DNA of 64,000 nucleotides from Caulobacteraceae bacterium (GTDB lineage: Bacteria > Pseudomonadota > Alphaproteobacteria > Caulobacterales > Caulobacteraceae): the NCBI GenBank assembly GCA_030446805.1, contig JAUJMO010000003.1, positions 310,001 through 374,000 of the forward strand, in the 5' to 3' direction. Of this stretch, positions 36,255 through 46,074 are shown piece after piece. Both the position numbers and the translations under genes were made by a program. Position 1 is the stretch's first letter. Every line of letters starts with the position of its first letter. Below the pieces are notes generated by a model, which was given only the letters and a program-made list of their open reading frames with translations, did no database searches and was not told the origin of the DNA.

Positions 36255-37307
36255 GTGCGTCCGACCGTTCTCAGCGTGGCCTATCCGTTTGCGGCGGTGA
36301 CCGCCGATCCGGTGGGCGGAGCAGAGCAGGTGCTGGCCCATCTCGACCGCGCGCTGGTGAGGGCGGGCTGGCGCTCGGTCGTCATCGGGGTCGAGGGCTC
36401 CACGCCCGCGGGGGAACTCGTCGCCGTGCCCGCAGTCGCGGGAGAGATCGACGACGCGGCGCGGAGCCGGACGCACGCGGCGGTGCGGGCGGCGGTCTCG
36501 GCCGTGATGGCGCGCGAGTGGGTGGACCTGGTTCACCTGCACGGGATCGACTTCGACGCCTACCTGCCCCCGCCCGGCCCGCCGATGGTGGTGAGCCTGC
36601 ACCTGCCGATCAGCTGGTATGCGCCCGGCGTGCTCCACCCGCAGCGTCCGAACACCCACCTCTTGCCCGTTTCCCCGCACCAGGCGCGTACGGCGCCGGC
36701 GGAGCTGCAACTGCTGCCGCCGATCGCGCAGGGCGTGCCGCAGGACTATCCCCGGCTGACCCGTCGCGGCTACGCCCTGGCCATGGGGCGGCTGTGCCCC
36801 GAGAAGGGGTACCACCATGCGCTGGATGCGGCGGAGGCGGCCGACATGCCGCTGGTGATCGCGGGCGCGGTTTTCCCCTACCCCGCGCACCAAGCCTATG
36901 TGGAAACCGAAATCCGGCCGCGGTTGACGTCGCGGCGCCGCTGGATCGGGCCGGTCGGCGGCGCGCGAAAGCGGCGGCTGCTGGCCGGCGCGCGATGCGT
37001 GCTGATCCCCAGCACGGCGCCGGAGACCGCGTCCCTGATCGCACGGGAGGCCGCCGCGGCCGGGGCGCCGGCCATCGCCTTTCGCTCCGGCGCCCTGCCG
37101 GAGGCCGTCGAGCACGGCCGGACCGGCTTCATCGTCGATGACGCGGCGGGCATGGCGGAAGCGATGCGCCGGGTCGACGAGATCGACCCGGAGAACTGCC
37201 GCGCCGCCGCCCGCGAACGCTTCTCGCTCCAGCGGATGACGCAGCAGCACCTGGGGCTCTACGAGCAGCTCATCCGAGGCGTTGCGGCCCCCTCGGCCCA
37301 GGCGTGA
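36255..37307 (+). CDS. GT4-family glycosyltransferase
   Basis: The protein has 350 residues from GTG 36255. The N-terminus PTVLSVAYPFAAVTADPVGGAEQ has the GGAEQ motif of GT4 enzymes. VDLVHLHGIDFDAY, MGRLCPEKGYHHALDAAE and the C-terminal ETASLIAREAAAAGAP (E-x7-E) with FRSGALPEAVEHGRTGFIV complete the family pattern. Donor and acceptor sugars are unknown. It is third in the operon; its end overlaps the next gene by 4 bp. Confidence 0.9.
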   Translation: MRPTVLSVAYPFAAVTADPVGGAEQVLAHLDRALVRAGWRSVVIGVEGSTPAGELVAVPAVAGEIDDAARSRTHAAVRAAVSAVMAREWVDLVHLHGIDFDAYLPPPGPPMVVSLHLPISWYAPGVLHPQRPNTHLLPVSPHQARTAPAELQLLPPIAQGVPQDYPRLTRRGYALAMGRLCPEKGYHHALDAAEAADMPLVIAGAVFPYPAHQAYVETEIRPRLTSRRRWIGPVGGARKRRLLAGARCVLIPSTAPETASLIAREAAAAGAPAIAFRSGALPEAVEHGRTGFIVDDAAGMAEAMRRVDEIDPENCRAAARERFSLQRMTQQHLGLYEQLIRGVAAPSAQA

Positions 37308-38284
37308 GCCTCAGCATCGACACGGTCGCGGACCTGGCCGCGCTGGAAGCCCTGCGCGAGGACTGGGCGGCGCTTTGGGCCAAAGACGCGGTGGCCACGC
37401 CGTTCGGCCATCCGGCCTGGTTGCTGCCCTGGGCGCGGACCCATGCCCCGGACCGCACAGGGGCGGTGGCGCTGAGACGGGACGGGACGCTGATGGCGCT
37501 GGCGCCCGTGTTCACCTGGAACGGCGCGCTGCTGCTCGCGGGCACCGGACCCAGCGACTACGGCGAGGCCTTGTTCGCGCCGGAGGCGGCGCGTTGCGCC
37601 GACGTGCTGCTGGAAGCGCTGGCCGAGCACGCGGCCGCCTCCGGCTGCCGCCTCGATCTCCAGCAGCTCAGGCCGGAAAACCCGCTGGCGAGGGCTGCCC
37701 CGCCCGCGGGCTGGCGGGAGACGGCGGAGCCGGGGGAGGTCTGCCCCGTGGCGCCCGTGGTGGGTCCGGACGGGGTGGGCGCCATGCCGGGAAAGTGGCG
37801 GCGCAAGCTGGGTTACACGCGGCGCCGCGCGCTCGACGGGGGCGGCTGGACCAGCGAGCGGGCGCGGGCCGAGACGCTGGAAGAGATCGCCCGGGCCTTG
37901 CTGGACCTGCACGCCCAACGGTGGCGGCTGCGCGGCGAGGGCGGCGTGTTTGAGGACGACCTGCTGGTGCGGCTGGTGCGCGAGGCTCTGCCGGAGCTGG
38001 AGAGGGCGGGGCTGCTGCGGCTGCACGCCCTGCGCCACGCCGGGCGGATCGGGGCGGTGGTGCTGGCGCTGGAGGGCAAGGGCGCGCTGCACTTCTTCAT
38101 CAGCGGCTTCGACCCGGCGCTGACCGACCTCGGGCCCGGCACCCTGCTCCTGGGCGACATGGTGGGCGAGGCGGCCGCCGAGGGGCTGGGCGAACTGCGC
38201 TTCCTGCGCGGGCAGGAGCGGTACAAATACCACTGGGGGGCGGAGGACCGCCCCACGCTGCGCCGCGTCTTCGAGCGCGCCTAG
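37304..38284 (+). CDS. GNAT/FemAB-like acyltransferase (CelD/BcsL type)
   Basis: The 326-residue protein contains the tandem-GNAT pattern of CelD/BcsL proteins: an N-terminal TPFGHPAWLLPWARTHAP, the basic segment GKWRRKLGYTRRRAL, and a C-terminal acetyltransferase fold with LHALRHAGRIGAVVLALE, FISGFDPALTDLGPGTLLLGDM and LGELRFLRGQERYKYHWG. It probably acylates a free amine, plausibly one exposed by the PIG-L deacetylase two genes upstream. Its stop overlaps the convergent TPM gene by 4 bp. Confidence 0.88.
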   Translation: MSLSIDTVADLAALEALREDWAALWAKDAVATPFGHPAWLLPWARTHAPDRTGAVALRRDGTLMALAPVFTWNGALLLAGTGPSDYGEALFAPEAARCADVLLEALAEHAAASGCRLDLQQLRPENPLARAAPPAGWRETAEPGEVCPVAPVVGPDGVGAMPGKWRRKLGYTRRRALDGGGWTSERARAETLEEIARALLDLHAQRWRLRGEGGVFEDDLLVRLVREALPELERAGLLRLHALRHAGRIGAVVLALEGKGALHFFISGFDPALTDLGPGTLLLGDMVGEAAAEGLGELRFLRGQERYKYHWGAEDRPTLRRVFERA

Positions 38285-38940
38285 ATCAGCAGCACCGTGT
38301 CGGGAAGCTCGTTCGGGTTTTCAGCGCTGGGCGGAAAGTGCTGGGCCAGGACTTCGCCGCACAGGCGCACCGCTTCGATGAAGCCGCCCGCGGTGTCGCC
38401 CTGCTTCATGCGCGCGATCAGCGCCTCCAGAGCCTCGGCCCAGACCTCGGGCGAGACCCTGGCGTAGACGCCTTCATCGGCCACGATCTCGGCGTGGCGC
38501 TCGTCCGCCGAGGCCAGGATCAGCACGCCCGTCCGGGCGGTGGTGACGTGCAGGCCCTTGGCCAGGAACTGCTGCAAGGCGAGCTTGTGCACGCGGGCGC
38601 GCTTCAGCGGATGGGGAGCCAGCAGCATCCGAAGCGGGCGCCAGGCGGTCGCCCCCAGCGTGATCAGGAAAACGCCGGCCTGGAGCAGGGCGTAGGTGAA
38701 GACGGCCGCCTCCGGCCCGGGCGCGCGGACGCTCCAGCCCTGCGCCCAATGCCAGGGCTCCAGACCCGCCGCCACCATCGCCAGCGGGACGAGCAGGGAG
38801 GCGAAGCCGGCGTAGCCCAGCGGCGTCTCCGCATAGCTGGAGGACCGTTGCGCCAGGATGCAGAAGACCTCGCCGGAGGTGGCGCGTTCGGCCTGGGCGA
38901 TCGCCGCATTGATGCGGGCCTGTTCGTCTTCGTTCAACAT
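38281..38940 (-). CDS. TPM-domain membrane protein
   Basis: The protein has 219 residues from the ATG at 38940: TPM-type start (DEQARINAAIAQAERATSGEVFCIL), two membrane helices in the middle (PLAMVAAGL; TYALLQAGVFLITLGA), then a second half with VHKLALQQFLAKGLHVTTARTGVLILASADERHAEIVADEG. It is the short companion of the YgcG-like gene upstream, with which it overlaps by one base. It probably forms a membrane complex with it and LemA. Confidence 0.88.
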   Translation of the reverse strand: MLNEDEQARINAAIAQAERATSGEVFCILAQRSSSYAETPLGYAGFASLLVPLAMVAAGLEPWHWAQGWSVRAPGPEAAVFTYALLQAGVFLITLGATAWRPLRMLLAPHPLKRARVHKLALQQFLAKGLHVTTARTGVLILASADERHAEIVADEGVYARVSPEVWAEALEALIARMKQGDTAGGFIEAVRLCGEVLAQHFPPSAENPNELPDTVLLI

Positions 38941-39773
38941 CACCAACTCCCTGAGGCGCCGCCGCCCCCGAAAGAGCCCCCGCCGCCGCGGAACCCGCCG
39001 CCGCCGCCAAAACCGCCCCCGAAGCCGCCCCCGCCCCATCCGCCGCCCCGGCTGCGGCCGCCGGAGCTGAGCATGCTCCACAGCACCACCTGGGCCACGT
39101 CCCCCGCCACCCCGCCGCCGCGCCGTCGGCGGCGCCGCCGCCCGCGACCGCCGAAGACCGCGGAGAAGATGAGCCACAGGACCACCAGGGTGATGACTAG
39201 GCCGACGATGCCCCCGCCGTCTCCGCCCGAGGCCGCAGGGTTGGGACGGGCGTCCGCCGCCGCTATGCGGGCCTGCGCCTCCCCAGGCTCCAGGCCGATC
39301 TGGGTGATCAGCGCGTCCGTCCCCGCGATCACGCCGCCTTCCAGGTCGCCGGCCTTGAAGCGGGGAATGACCTGCTGGTCGAGCAGCCGGTTGGCGTAGG
39401 CGTCGGTCAGCACGGGCTCCAGCCCATAACCCACCTCCACCGCCACCTGCCGGTCGTTGGGCGCGACCAACAGGATCGCTCCATTGTTGCGGCCCTGCTG
39501 TCCGATCCCCCAGGCGCGGCCCAGCCGGTAGCCGTAGTCGCGGATCTCGTGATCCTGGAGCGAGCGCACCGTGGCCACCACCAACTGAGCGCCGTTCCGC
39601 GCTTCCAGCGCCGCCAACCTTTGGGTGAGCTGCGCTTCCGTCGCGGGCGACAGCACGCCCGCCTGGTCCACCACCCGCCCGGTCAGCGCGGGAAAGGTCT
39701 GGGCCAACGCCGGGACGGCCAGCAGCGCCGCCCAGACGAGCAGCGCCCTTGAGGCGTCGCGAGGGCTCCTCAT
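38940..39773 (-). CDS. YgcG-type TPM-domain protein with Gly-rich tail
   Basis: The 277-residue protein has a signal peptide (ending VPALAQ), a periplasmic TPM domain (VVDQAGVLSPATEAQLTQ, LGRAWGIGQQGRNNGAILL, VAVEVGYGLEPVLTDAYA), one membrane helix (IVGLVITLVVLWLIF), an Arg-rich stretch and a C-terminus of Gly/Phe/Trp repeats. It is the middle gene of lemA-TPM-TPM; the start overlaps the lemA stop by 4 bp. The family is associated with membrane quality or photosystem repair in plants; its bacterial role is not settled. Confidence 0.9.
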   Translation of the reverse strand: MRSPRDASRALLVWAALLAVPALAQTFPALTGRVVDQAGVLSPATEAQLTQRLAALEARNGAQLVVATVRSLQDHEIRDYGYRLGRAWGIGQQGRNNGAILLVAPNDRQVAVEVGYGLEPVLTDAYANRLLDQQVIPRFKAGDLEGGVIAGTDALITQIGLEPGEAQARIAAADARPNPAASGGDGGGIVGLVITLVVLWLIFSAVFGGRGRRRRRRRGGGVAGDVAQVVLWSMLSSGGRSRGGGWGGGGFGGGFGGGGGFRGGGGSFGGGGASGSW

Positions 39774-40417
39774 CGCGCCGGCGCGGCGCCCGTGCCTGTG
39801 ATGTTGTTGAACTCCACCTCCGGCGCGCGTTCGGCGCCCGCCTGGGCCTGGAAGCCCTCGCGGCGCTCCACCCCGCCATGCACGGTGCTGGCCCAGATCG
39901 AGCCCGGGAAGGTCCGCATCTCCGTGTTCAGCCGGCGAACCGCTTCGTTGTAGTCCCGGCGCTGGATGTTGATGCGGTTCTCGGTGCTCTCGATCTGCTG
40001 CTGCAGGTCTCGGAAATTCTGGTTGGTCTGCAGCTGCGGATAGTTCTCCGACACCACCAAGAGGCGCGACAGGGCGCCCGTGAGCTGGCGCTGCGCCGCG
40101 TCGAAGTTGGCCCGCGCCTGCGGGTCCGCCAGAACCTCCGGCGTGAGCTGGATCGAGGTCGCGCGCGAGCGGGCTTCGGTGACCTCGCGCAGGGTGGTGC
40201 GCTCGGAGACGGCCGCAGCCTCCACCGTCCGCACCAGATTTCCGATCAGGTCGGCGCGACGCTGGTAAGCGGCGTTGAGGTTGTTCAGCTCCGCTTCCGC
40301 CTGCTCGTCCAGCGTCGGGATGGTGTTGACCCCGCAGCCGGTCAGGGGGCCGGCCAGCATCGCGGCCAGCACAACGGCCACAGGCAAGCGGGCCACGCGC
40401 CGCAGAGCAGTGTTCAA
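39770..40417 (-). CDS. lemA: LemA family lipoprotein
   Basis: The 215-residue protein has a lipobox at LTGCG, then the long helical LemA core: AYQRRADLIGNLVRTVEAA, LSRLLVVSENYPQLQTNQNF and RDYNEAVRRLNTEMRTFPGSI. The lipid anchor places it in the membrane facing the periplasm. It is the first gene of the lemA-TPM-TPM operon, a very common arrangement. Confidence 0.94.
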   Translation of the reverse strand: MNTALRRVARLPVAVVLAAMLAGPLTGCGVNTIPTLDEQAEAELNNLNAAYQRRADLIGNLVRTVEAAAVSERTTLREVTEARSRATSIQLTPEVLADPQARANFDAAQRQLTGALSRLLVVSENYPQLQTNQNFRDLQQQIESTENRINIQRRDYNEAVRRLNTEMRTFPGSIWASTVHGGVERREGFQAQAGAERAPEVEFNNITGTGAAPAR

Positions 40418-40476
40418 GGCGTCCCTCCTTCGAACTCGGCCGTCATCTAATGCGGAACGGGCGAGCTTGGAACCGG

Positions 40477-40827
40477 TCAGTTCGGCAGGGGAACCGCGCC
40501 ACGGCTCTCGAACAGGGCGCCGCCCTCATCCATGCTCTGCAGCGAGATCGCCAGCTCGCGCCCGTCGGACAGGCGCAGCCGGGCCTCGGCGGTGCCCTCG
40601 TCGGAAGCGGGCGGCATGGCCCCGTCCACCGAGCCGCTGCCGCTGCGCCCCGCGCCGCCCTCGAAGACGTCGAGCTGATAGGCCACGGGCGCCTCGCCGG
40701 CGGTGGACAGGAGCAGACCCTGGCCGCGGAGCGAGCCCAGGAACTTCATGGCGGGCGCGCCCCGGCCGCGGCGCCCTCCGGTCTGGGCGGCCTTGGCGGG
40801 CGCGGGCAGGGTTGTGGTGTCGGGCAT
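40477..40827 (-). CDS. Small protein of unknown function
   Basis: The product has 116 residues from the ATG at 40827, which has GGAGG seven bases upstream; an ATG six codons earlier at 40845 is less well placed. The N-terminus is Ala/Gly/Arg-rich, and the rest has alternating hydrophobic strands (LDVFEGG, ARLRLSDGRELAISLQS) that suggest a small beta-rich domain. No family was recognised. It is a stand-alone gene, 60 bp upstream of lemA on the same strand. Confidence 0.6.
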   Translation of the reverse strand: MPDTTTLPAPAKAAQTGGRRGRGAPAMKFLGSLRGQGLLLSTAGEAPVAYQLDVFEGGAGRSGSGSVDGAMPPASDEGTAEARLRLSDGRELAISLQSMDEGGALFESRGAVPLPN

Positions 40828-40967
40828 GAGGTCCTCCTGCCTCACATATGGGGACGATCGGGCCGGCGTGACGCGCGCGCCGGCGAAGGTCGCGCCCGCG
40901 CTGGAACCCTGGAACCGGCCAAGCTTTTAGGACGGGGGACTGCTCTGCCTGCGGGCGGGAGGACATC

Positions 40968-41582
40968 ATGCATCATCGCCGATCGGCTCGAACGGCTACG
41001 GCCGCCCTGCTCCTGGCGGCTTCGACCTTGGCCGCCTGTCAGCAGACCGCGGCGGAACGGCCCGCGCTGGCAACCACCGCCAGGGCCAGCGCCAACGCGG
41101 ACGGCAAAGTCAAGGTCTCCAAGCCGGAGTGCGTCGATCCCGCGGTGGTGGAGGCGGCCCAGATGGCGCCTCCCAACGTGAAACAGGCGGTGGGCGGCGC
41201 GGTGGCGGCCACGGCGGGCCAGGCCGCGGGCGCGGCCGTCGCCGGACCCCTCGGCGCGGCCGTGGTGGGCGCCATGGCCGGCGTGCTCGGGCGCAAGGTG
41301 CTGGCCAAGCGGACGCCCCCGCCCTGTCCGCCCGCGGCCCAGCGCGCCCCGACCCAGGCCCTGGCCGACCCCGCCGCCGACGGTCTTGCACCCGGGGTCC
41401 AGCCCGCCGTCGAGGTTCAACCCGCCGCTGAACCGACTCCCGAAGCGACTGGGCAGCCGACCCCCGCGCCGGCGACCCCGGCTGAGTCTCAGCCTGCCCC
41501 GGCCGCGACCCCCGCCGCAGCGGCGAGCCCGGCGGCTGCGGCTCAGCCTACGCCGGCGACCCCGCCGGCTCCGGGCGCCTGA
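40968..41582 (+). CDS. Lipoprotein with glycine-zipper-like centre and Pro/Ala-rich tail
   Basis: The 204-residue protein has a basic N-terminus, hydrophobic segment and lipobox LAAC. A middle section GGAVAATAGQAAGAAVAGPLG with repeated small residues resembles a glycine zipper. The last 80 residues are almost only Pro, Ala, Thr and Gln and are probably disordered, spanning the periplasm or interacting with the wall. The function is unknown. Confidence 0.7.
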   Translation: MHHRRSARTATAALLLAASTLAACQQTAAERPALATTARASANADGKVKVSKPECVDPAVVEAAQMAPPNVKQAVGGAVAATAGQAAGAAVAGPLGAAVVGAMAGVLGRKVLAKRTPPPCPPAAQRAPTQALADPAADGLAPGVQPAVEVQPAAEPTPEATGQPTPAPATPAESQPAPAATPAAAASPAAAAQPTPATPPAPGA

Positions 41583-41644
41583 CCCGGGCCCGGAAGCGCT
41601 GAGCCCGTGCCGGGCCCGACCTCGTGTTGCGGCCACGGGGCTTG

Positions 41645-42295
41645 ATGCCGCCGTCGTCCGTCGTCTTCCCCTTGGTGATCGTCGCTGGCGGCGCGGGTCA
41701 GCATGCGGATGTGGTGCTCGAAGCCGCGCTTCTCTCGGGCGCACCGGTCGCGGGCGTGATGGACCTGACAGGCCGCGCGCGATCCTTCGGCGACGTCCCG
41801 ATGCTCGGCGGCGCGGATCGGCTCCGGGACGGGGCCTTCATCCGGGCGCACGCCCTTGTGCCCGCTGCGGGTGACCACGAGTTCAGACTTCAGGTCTTGG
41901 AGGCGGCGACCCGGGCCGGCGGCGTCCTCGGCAGGGTCGTTCATCCGGCCGCGATCATCTCTCCCAACGCGTCGATCGGCGCCGGCTCTGTGGTCCTGGC
42001 GGGCGCGATCGTGGCCACCCACGCCACGGTGGGCGAACTCTGCATCATCAACCACGCCGCGGGCGTGGACCACGACGCGATCCTGGGCCCGGGCGTCAAT
42101 CTGTGCCCCGGCGCTCGCCTAGCCGGCGCGGTTCAGTGCCGCGAGGCCGCCTTCATCGGCATGGGCGCGGTGGTGATCCAGGGCAGGGTGGTCGGGCGGC
42201 GCGCGGTCGTGGGGGCCGGGGCGGTGGTCATCACCGATGTTCCCGATGGAGCCACCGTGGTCGGCAATCCCGCTCGCCCCGTGGCGCGGCGCTGA
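41645..42295 (+). CDS. NeuD/PglD-like sugar O- or N-acyltransferase
   Basis: The protein has 216 residues from the ATG at 41645 (a TTG at 41624 is an alternative). A Rossmann-like N-terminal part (LVIVAGGAGQHADVVLEA) is followed by a left-handed beta-helix with hexapeptide repeats (SPNASIGAGSVVLAGAIVA, HATVGELCIINHAAGVDHD), the His-containing catalytic loop, and the final GDV-type ending VVGNPARPVARR. It would acetylate a nucleotide-activated amino sugar. No partner sugar-nucleotide genes are adjacent. Confidence 0.88.
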   Translation: MPPSSVVFPLVIVAGGAGQHADVVLEAALLSGAPVAGVMDLTGRARSFGDVPMLGGADRLRDGAFIRAHALVPAAGDHEFRLQVLEAATRAGGVLGRVVHPAAIISPNASIGAGSVVLAGAIVATHATVGELCIINHAAGVDHDAILGPGVNLCPGARLAGAVQCREAAFIGMGAVVIQGRVVGRRAVVGAGAVVITDVPDGATVVGNPARPVARR

Positions 42296-42316
42296 ATGTC
42301 CCAACCCATAACGGAG

Positions 42317-42347
42317 CGTCACCCTCGGACTTGTTCCGAGGGCCCAT
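42317..42347 (+). repeat. Left 31-bp inverted repeat with internal palindrome
   Basis: The repeat runs from CGTCACCC to GGGCCCAT. Inside, CCCTCGGA and TCCGAGGG pair around CTTGT, so each end would itself fold as a hairpin, like REP sequences. It starts 22 bp after the NeuD-like stop. Confidence 0.9.
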
Positions 42348-42366
42348 CCGTCCGCACCACGCTCGT

Positions 42367-42681
42367 CAGAGCTTGTGCTCGTGCAAGCGGACCAGCCCTG
42401 GATAAAGGTCCTCCCAGTGTGGGTTGGCCTCTTTGATGAGGTTGATCTTCCAGGCTCGGACATAGTGCTTTCGTCTTCTCCCGCTGGATCGCCTCGGTGA
42501 CGGACCCGAACAGCTGGAACCAGACCAGGCGCTTCAGGCCCCACCGGGTGGTGAAGCCCGGGATCAGCCCCTCACGATGCTCATGGATTCGGCGGATCAG
42601 GTTGCTTGTCACCCCGGCGTACAGCGTGCCGTACGGCTTGTTCGCTATCAGGTACGCGGCGATCAGATCCCGTCCCGACAT
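42367..42681 (-). pseudogene. Frameshifted GIY-YIG nuclease gene (YhbQ/UPF0213-like)
   Basis: From ATG 42681 the frame encodes AAYLIANKPYGTLYAGVTSNLIRR, the GIY-YIG core, then REGLIPGFTTRWGLKRLVWF and AIQREKTK. The rest of the family pattern (HYVRAWKINLIKEANPHWEDL, stop at 42367) is in the next frame. One extra A in the AAA at 42471-42473 (read on the minus strand) accounts for it; removing it restores about 104 residues. It may be a real mutation, programmed shifting or a sequencing error. Confidence 0.82.
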
Positions 42682-42701
42682 GCGGTCGAGCTTGCGGCGC
42701 C

Positions 42702-42732
42702 ATGGGCCCTCGGAACAAGTCCGAGGGTGACG
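42702..42732 (-). repeat. Right 31-bp inverted repeat
   Basis: This is the exact reverse complement of 42317-42347. It lies 21 bp upstream of the GIY-YIG start codon and 75 bp before the SRAP gene. Confidence 0.9.
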
Positions 42733-42806
42733 TTCTATCTGGGGGATGGGGGTTCAACACTGAACCGGCGCTAGTCTGCCCTTCGATCGAAGTGGAGCAG
42801 GGCGGG

Positions 42807-43421
42807 ATGTGCAATCGGTACGGCTATCTGCATCCCTGGCACGTGCTGGCCGAGGAGTTCAGCGAAACGCGCATTCCGATCCGCTGGCCGGAGCCCGCGG
42901 CCGCGCCCAACCTGCCGCCCTTGCCGGAGATCCGGCCCACCGATCCCGCGCCCCTGATACGCGCCCACCAAGGCGGGGCGCGGCTCGACATGGTGCGCTG
43001 GGGCTTCCCTCCAGCCCGGCCCAGGGCGGGACCGGTGATCAACTTCCGCTCGGAAGGGCGCCGCTTCACCAGCGGCCGTTGCCTGATCCCGGCTTCCTAC
43101 TTTTTCGAGTTCACCGGCGAGCGCTATCCCAAGACCAAATGGATGTTCCGCAAGGCGGACGAGCCCCTGTTCTGCATCGCCGGCCTGTGGCGCCCGAGTG
43201 CGGACGGCAGCCCCGACGGCGGCGCCTTCACCATGCTGACGGTGAACCCGGGCCCGGACGTGGCCCCCTACCACGACCGCCAGATCGCCGTCCTGAACCG
43301 TGCCGACTGGGCCGACTGGCTGGACCCTGCGGTTGAGGCGGGACCGCTGCTGCGGGCGCTGCCGGCGGGGACCCTCAGCGTAGAGCCTGTGGAAGGGGAG
43401 GGCGGAGCGAAACTGCCGTAG
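42807..43421 (+). CDS. SOS response-associated peptidase (SRAP/YedK/HMCES)
   Basis: The protein has 204 residues from ATG 42807; the second residue is the catalytic Cys (MCNRYGYLHP). Further family motifs are RWGFPPARPRAG, NFRSEGRRFTSGRCLIPASYFFEF and DVAPYHDRQIAVL. SRAP proteins bind abasic sites in single-stranded DNA and form a covalent thiazolidine crosslink through Cys2. An imperfect dyad GTTCA-N4-TGAAC lies at 42752-42765. The gene is just outside the right inverted repeat. Confidence 0.94.
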   Translation: MCNRYGYLHPWHVLAEEFSETRIPIRWPEPAAAPNLPPLPEIRPTDPAPLIRAHQGGARLDMVRWGFPPARPRAGPVINFRSEGRRFTSGRCLIPASYFFEFTGERYPKTKWMFRKADEPLFCIAGLWRPSADGSPDGGAFTMLTVNPGPDVAPYHDRQIAVLNRADWADWLDPAVEAGPLLRALPAGTLSVEPVEGEGGAKLP

Positions 43422-43461
43422 GCCGAAGAGTCCGGGCGCGTGCGGCGGCGTGTGGCCCCCG

Positions 43462-44163
43462 TCAGCAGGGCTGGCCCAAGTTGGGAAACCGTGCGGCGGT
43501 CTGGGCTAGGGTGAAATCCCAGCCGACCGCGCGCCGGCGCGCGTCAACCCCGGCCCGGTCCTCCATGGGGGAGAAATCGAACTTGCCCGCCTCGCAACCC
43601 AGCTGGCTGCCGTAGCGCTGCAGCCGCCCGTCGGCCAGCGCCGTTCGGTCATAGAGCAGGGCGTAGTTGTACCCGCTCACCTCTCCCTGCCGGGCCAGCG
43701 GCTCCATGCGGGCCAGCACCTGCTTCATCCAGGCCTGGTCGCCCGAATGCTGGACGATGAGAAAGGCGCCGTTGACCGTGGGCTCGCCGTCGCGGCTGCG
43801 CCGGAACCAGCCGTCGCGAGGTATGTGGCGCTTGAGCCAGGCCGTGTTGTCCGCATCGATGGGGGCGACCTCCCGCCACACGGGAACCCAGGCCAGCTTC
43901 CGCTGCTCGGGCGGCAGGGCCTGAACCGCGGCCATCTTGGCCCGCCCCGCCTGCTCCAGCTCGACACGGCGCGCCAGCTCGCCCGCGAACGACTCCGGGG
44001 GCCCAACCGCCGCGTGCCGCCGCCGCACCTCGGCCACCGCGCCCCGAACCCCGTCCACGGCGGCCTGCGCCGCGGGGCTGAGCGCCGGCGCGGCGGGCGC
44101 AGGGGCGGCGGGCGCGACTTGGACCGCCAGGGCGAGGGTGAGGGCGACCGCGACCATGCTCAT
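43462..44163 (-). CDS. Secreted DUF6624-like protein
   Basis: The 233-residue protein has a signal peptide (VAVALTLALAVQVAPAAPA). The mature part carries VDADNT-like VAPIDADNTAWLKRHIP, DGWFRRSRDGEPTVNGAFLIVQHS, YNYALLYDRTALADGRLQRYGSQ and a final EDRAGVDARRRAVGW, the pattern of the DUF6624 family. The function is unknown; periplasmic. It lies between convergent SRAP and the groEL end. Confidence 0.8.
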   Translation of the reverse strand: MSMVAVALTLALAVQVAPAAPAPAAPALSPAAQAAVDGVRGAVAEVRRRHAAVGPPESFAGELARRVELEQAGRAKMAAVQALPPEQRKLAWVPVWREVAPIDADNTAWLKRHIPRDGWFRRSRDGEPTVNGAFLIVQHSGDQAWMKQVLARMEPLARQGEVSGYNYALLYDRTALADGRLQRYGSQLGCEAGKFDFSPMEDRAGVDARRRAVGWDFTLAQTAARFPNLGQPC

Positions 44164-44210
44164 GCCGCCACTGAGCCGGACGGGCCGGAGCGCGTCAAGA
44201 CAAGCGCGAA

Positions 44211-44246
44211 GGGCGGGGTCTCAACCAAGGGCGGGGTCTCAACCAA
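44211..44246. repeat. Tandem duplication of an 18-bp unit
   Basis: GGGCGGGGTCTCAACCAA occurs twice without a gap (44211-44228 and 44229-44246), right against the groEL terminator. It is probably replication slippage. Confidence 0.85.
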
Positions 44247-44278
44247 GAAAGAGGCCCGGGAGTCTTCTCCCGGGCCTC
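44245..44278 (-). terminator. Rho-independent terminator of groESL
   Basis: On the minus strand the 12-base arms GAGGCCCGGGAG and CTCCCGGGCCTC pair around four bases and are followed by TTTCTT. It lies 28 bp after the groEL stop. Confidence 0.9.
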
Positions 44279-44306
44279 GTAGCTTACAGCGGTGTTGAGG
44301 TGGACC

Positions 44307-46049
<1,743 letters not shown>

Positions 46050-46074
46050 TCACCCGTCACGCGTCACCGCTCAC

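Larger units (their letters stand above)
42317..42732. mobile_element. 416-bp inverted-repeat-bounded unit carrying a GIY-YIG gene
   Basis: Perfect 31-bp inverted repeats (42317-42347 and 42702-42732) enclose a single GIY-YIG nuclease gene and little else. I see no target-site duplication and no known transposase. It is called an element because of the exact, long, terminal repeats; movement is inferred, and recombination between extragenic palindromes could give the same picture. Confidence 0.45.

Noticed and set aside
42752-42765. GTTCA-N4-TGAAC as a LexA box for the SRAP gene
   Set aside because: Alphaproteobacterial LexA sites are direct repeats of the type GTTC-N7-GTTC. This inverted repeat does not fit, although SRAP genes can be SOS-controlled.
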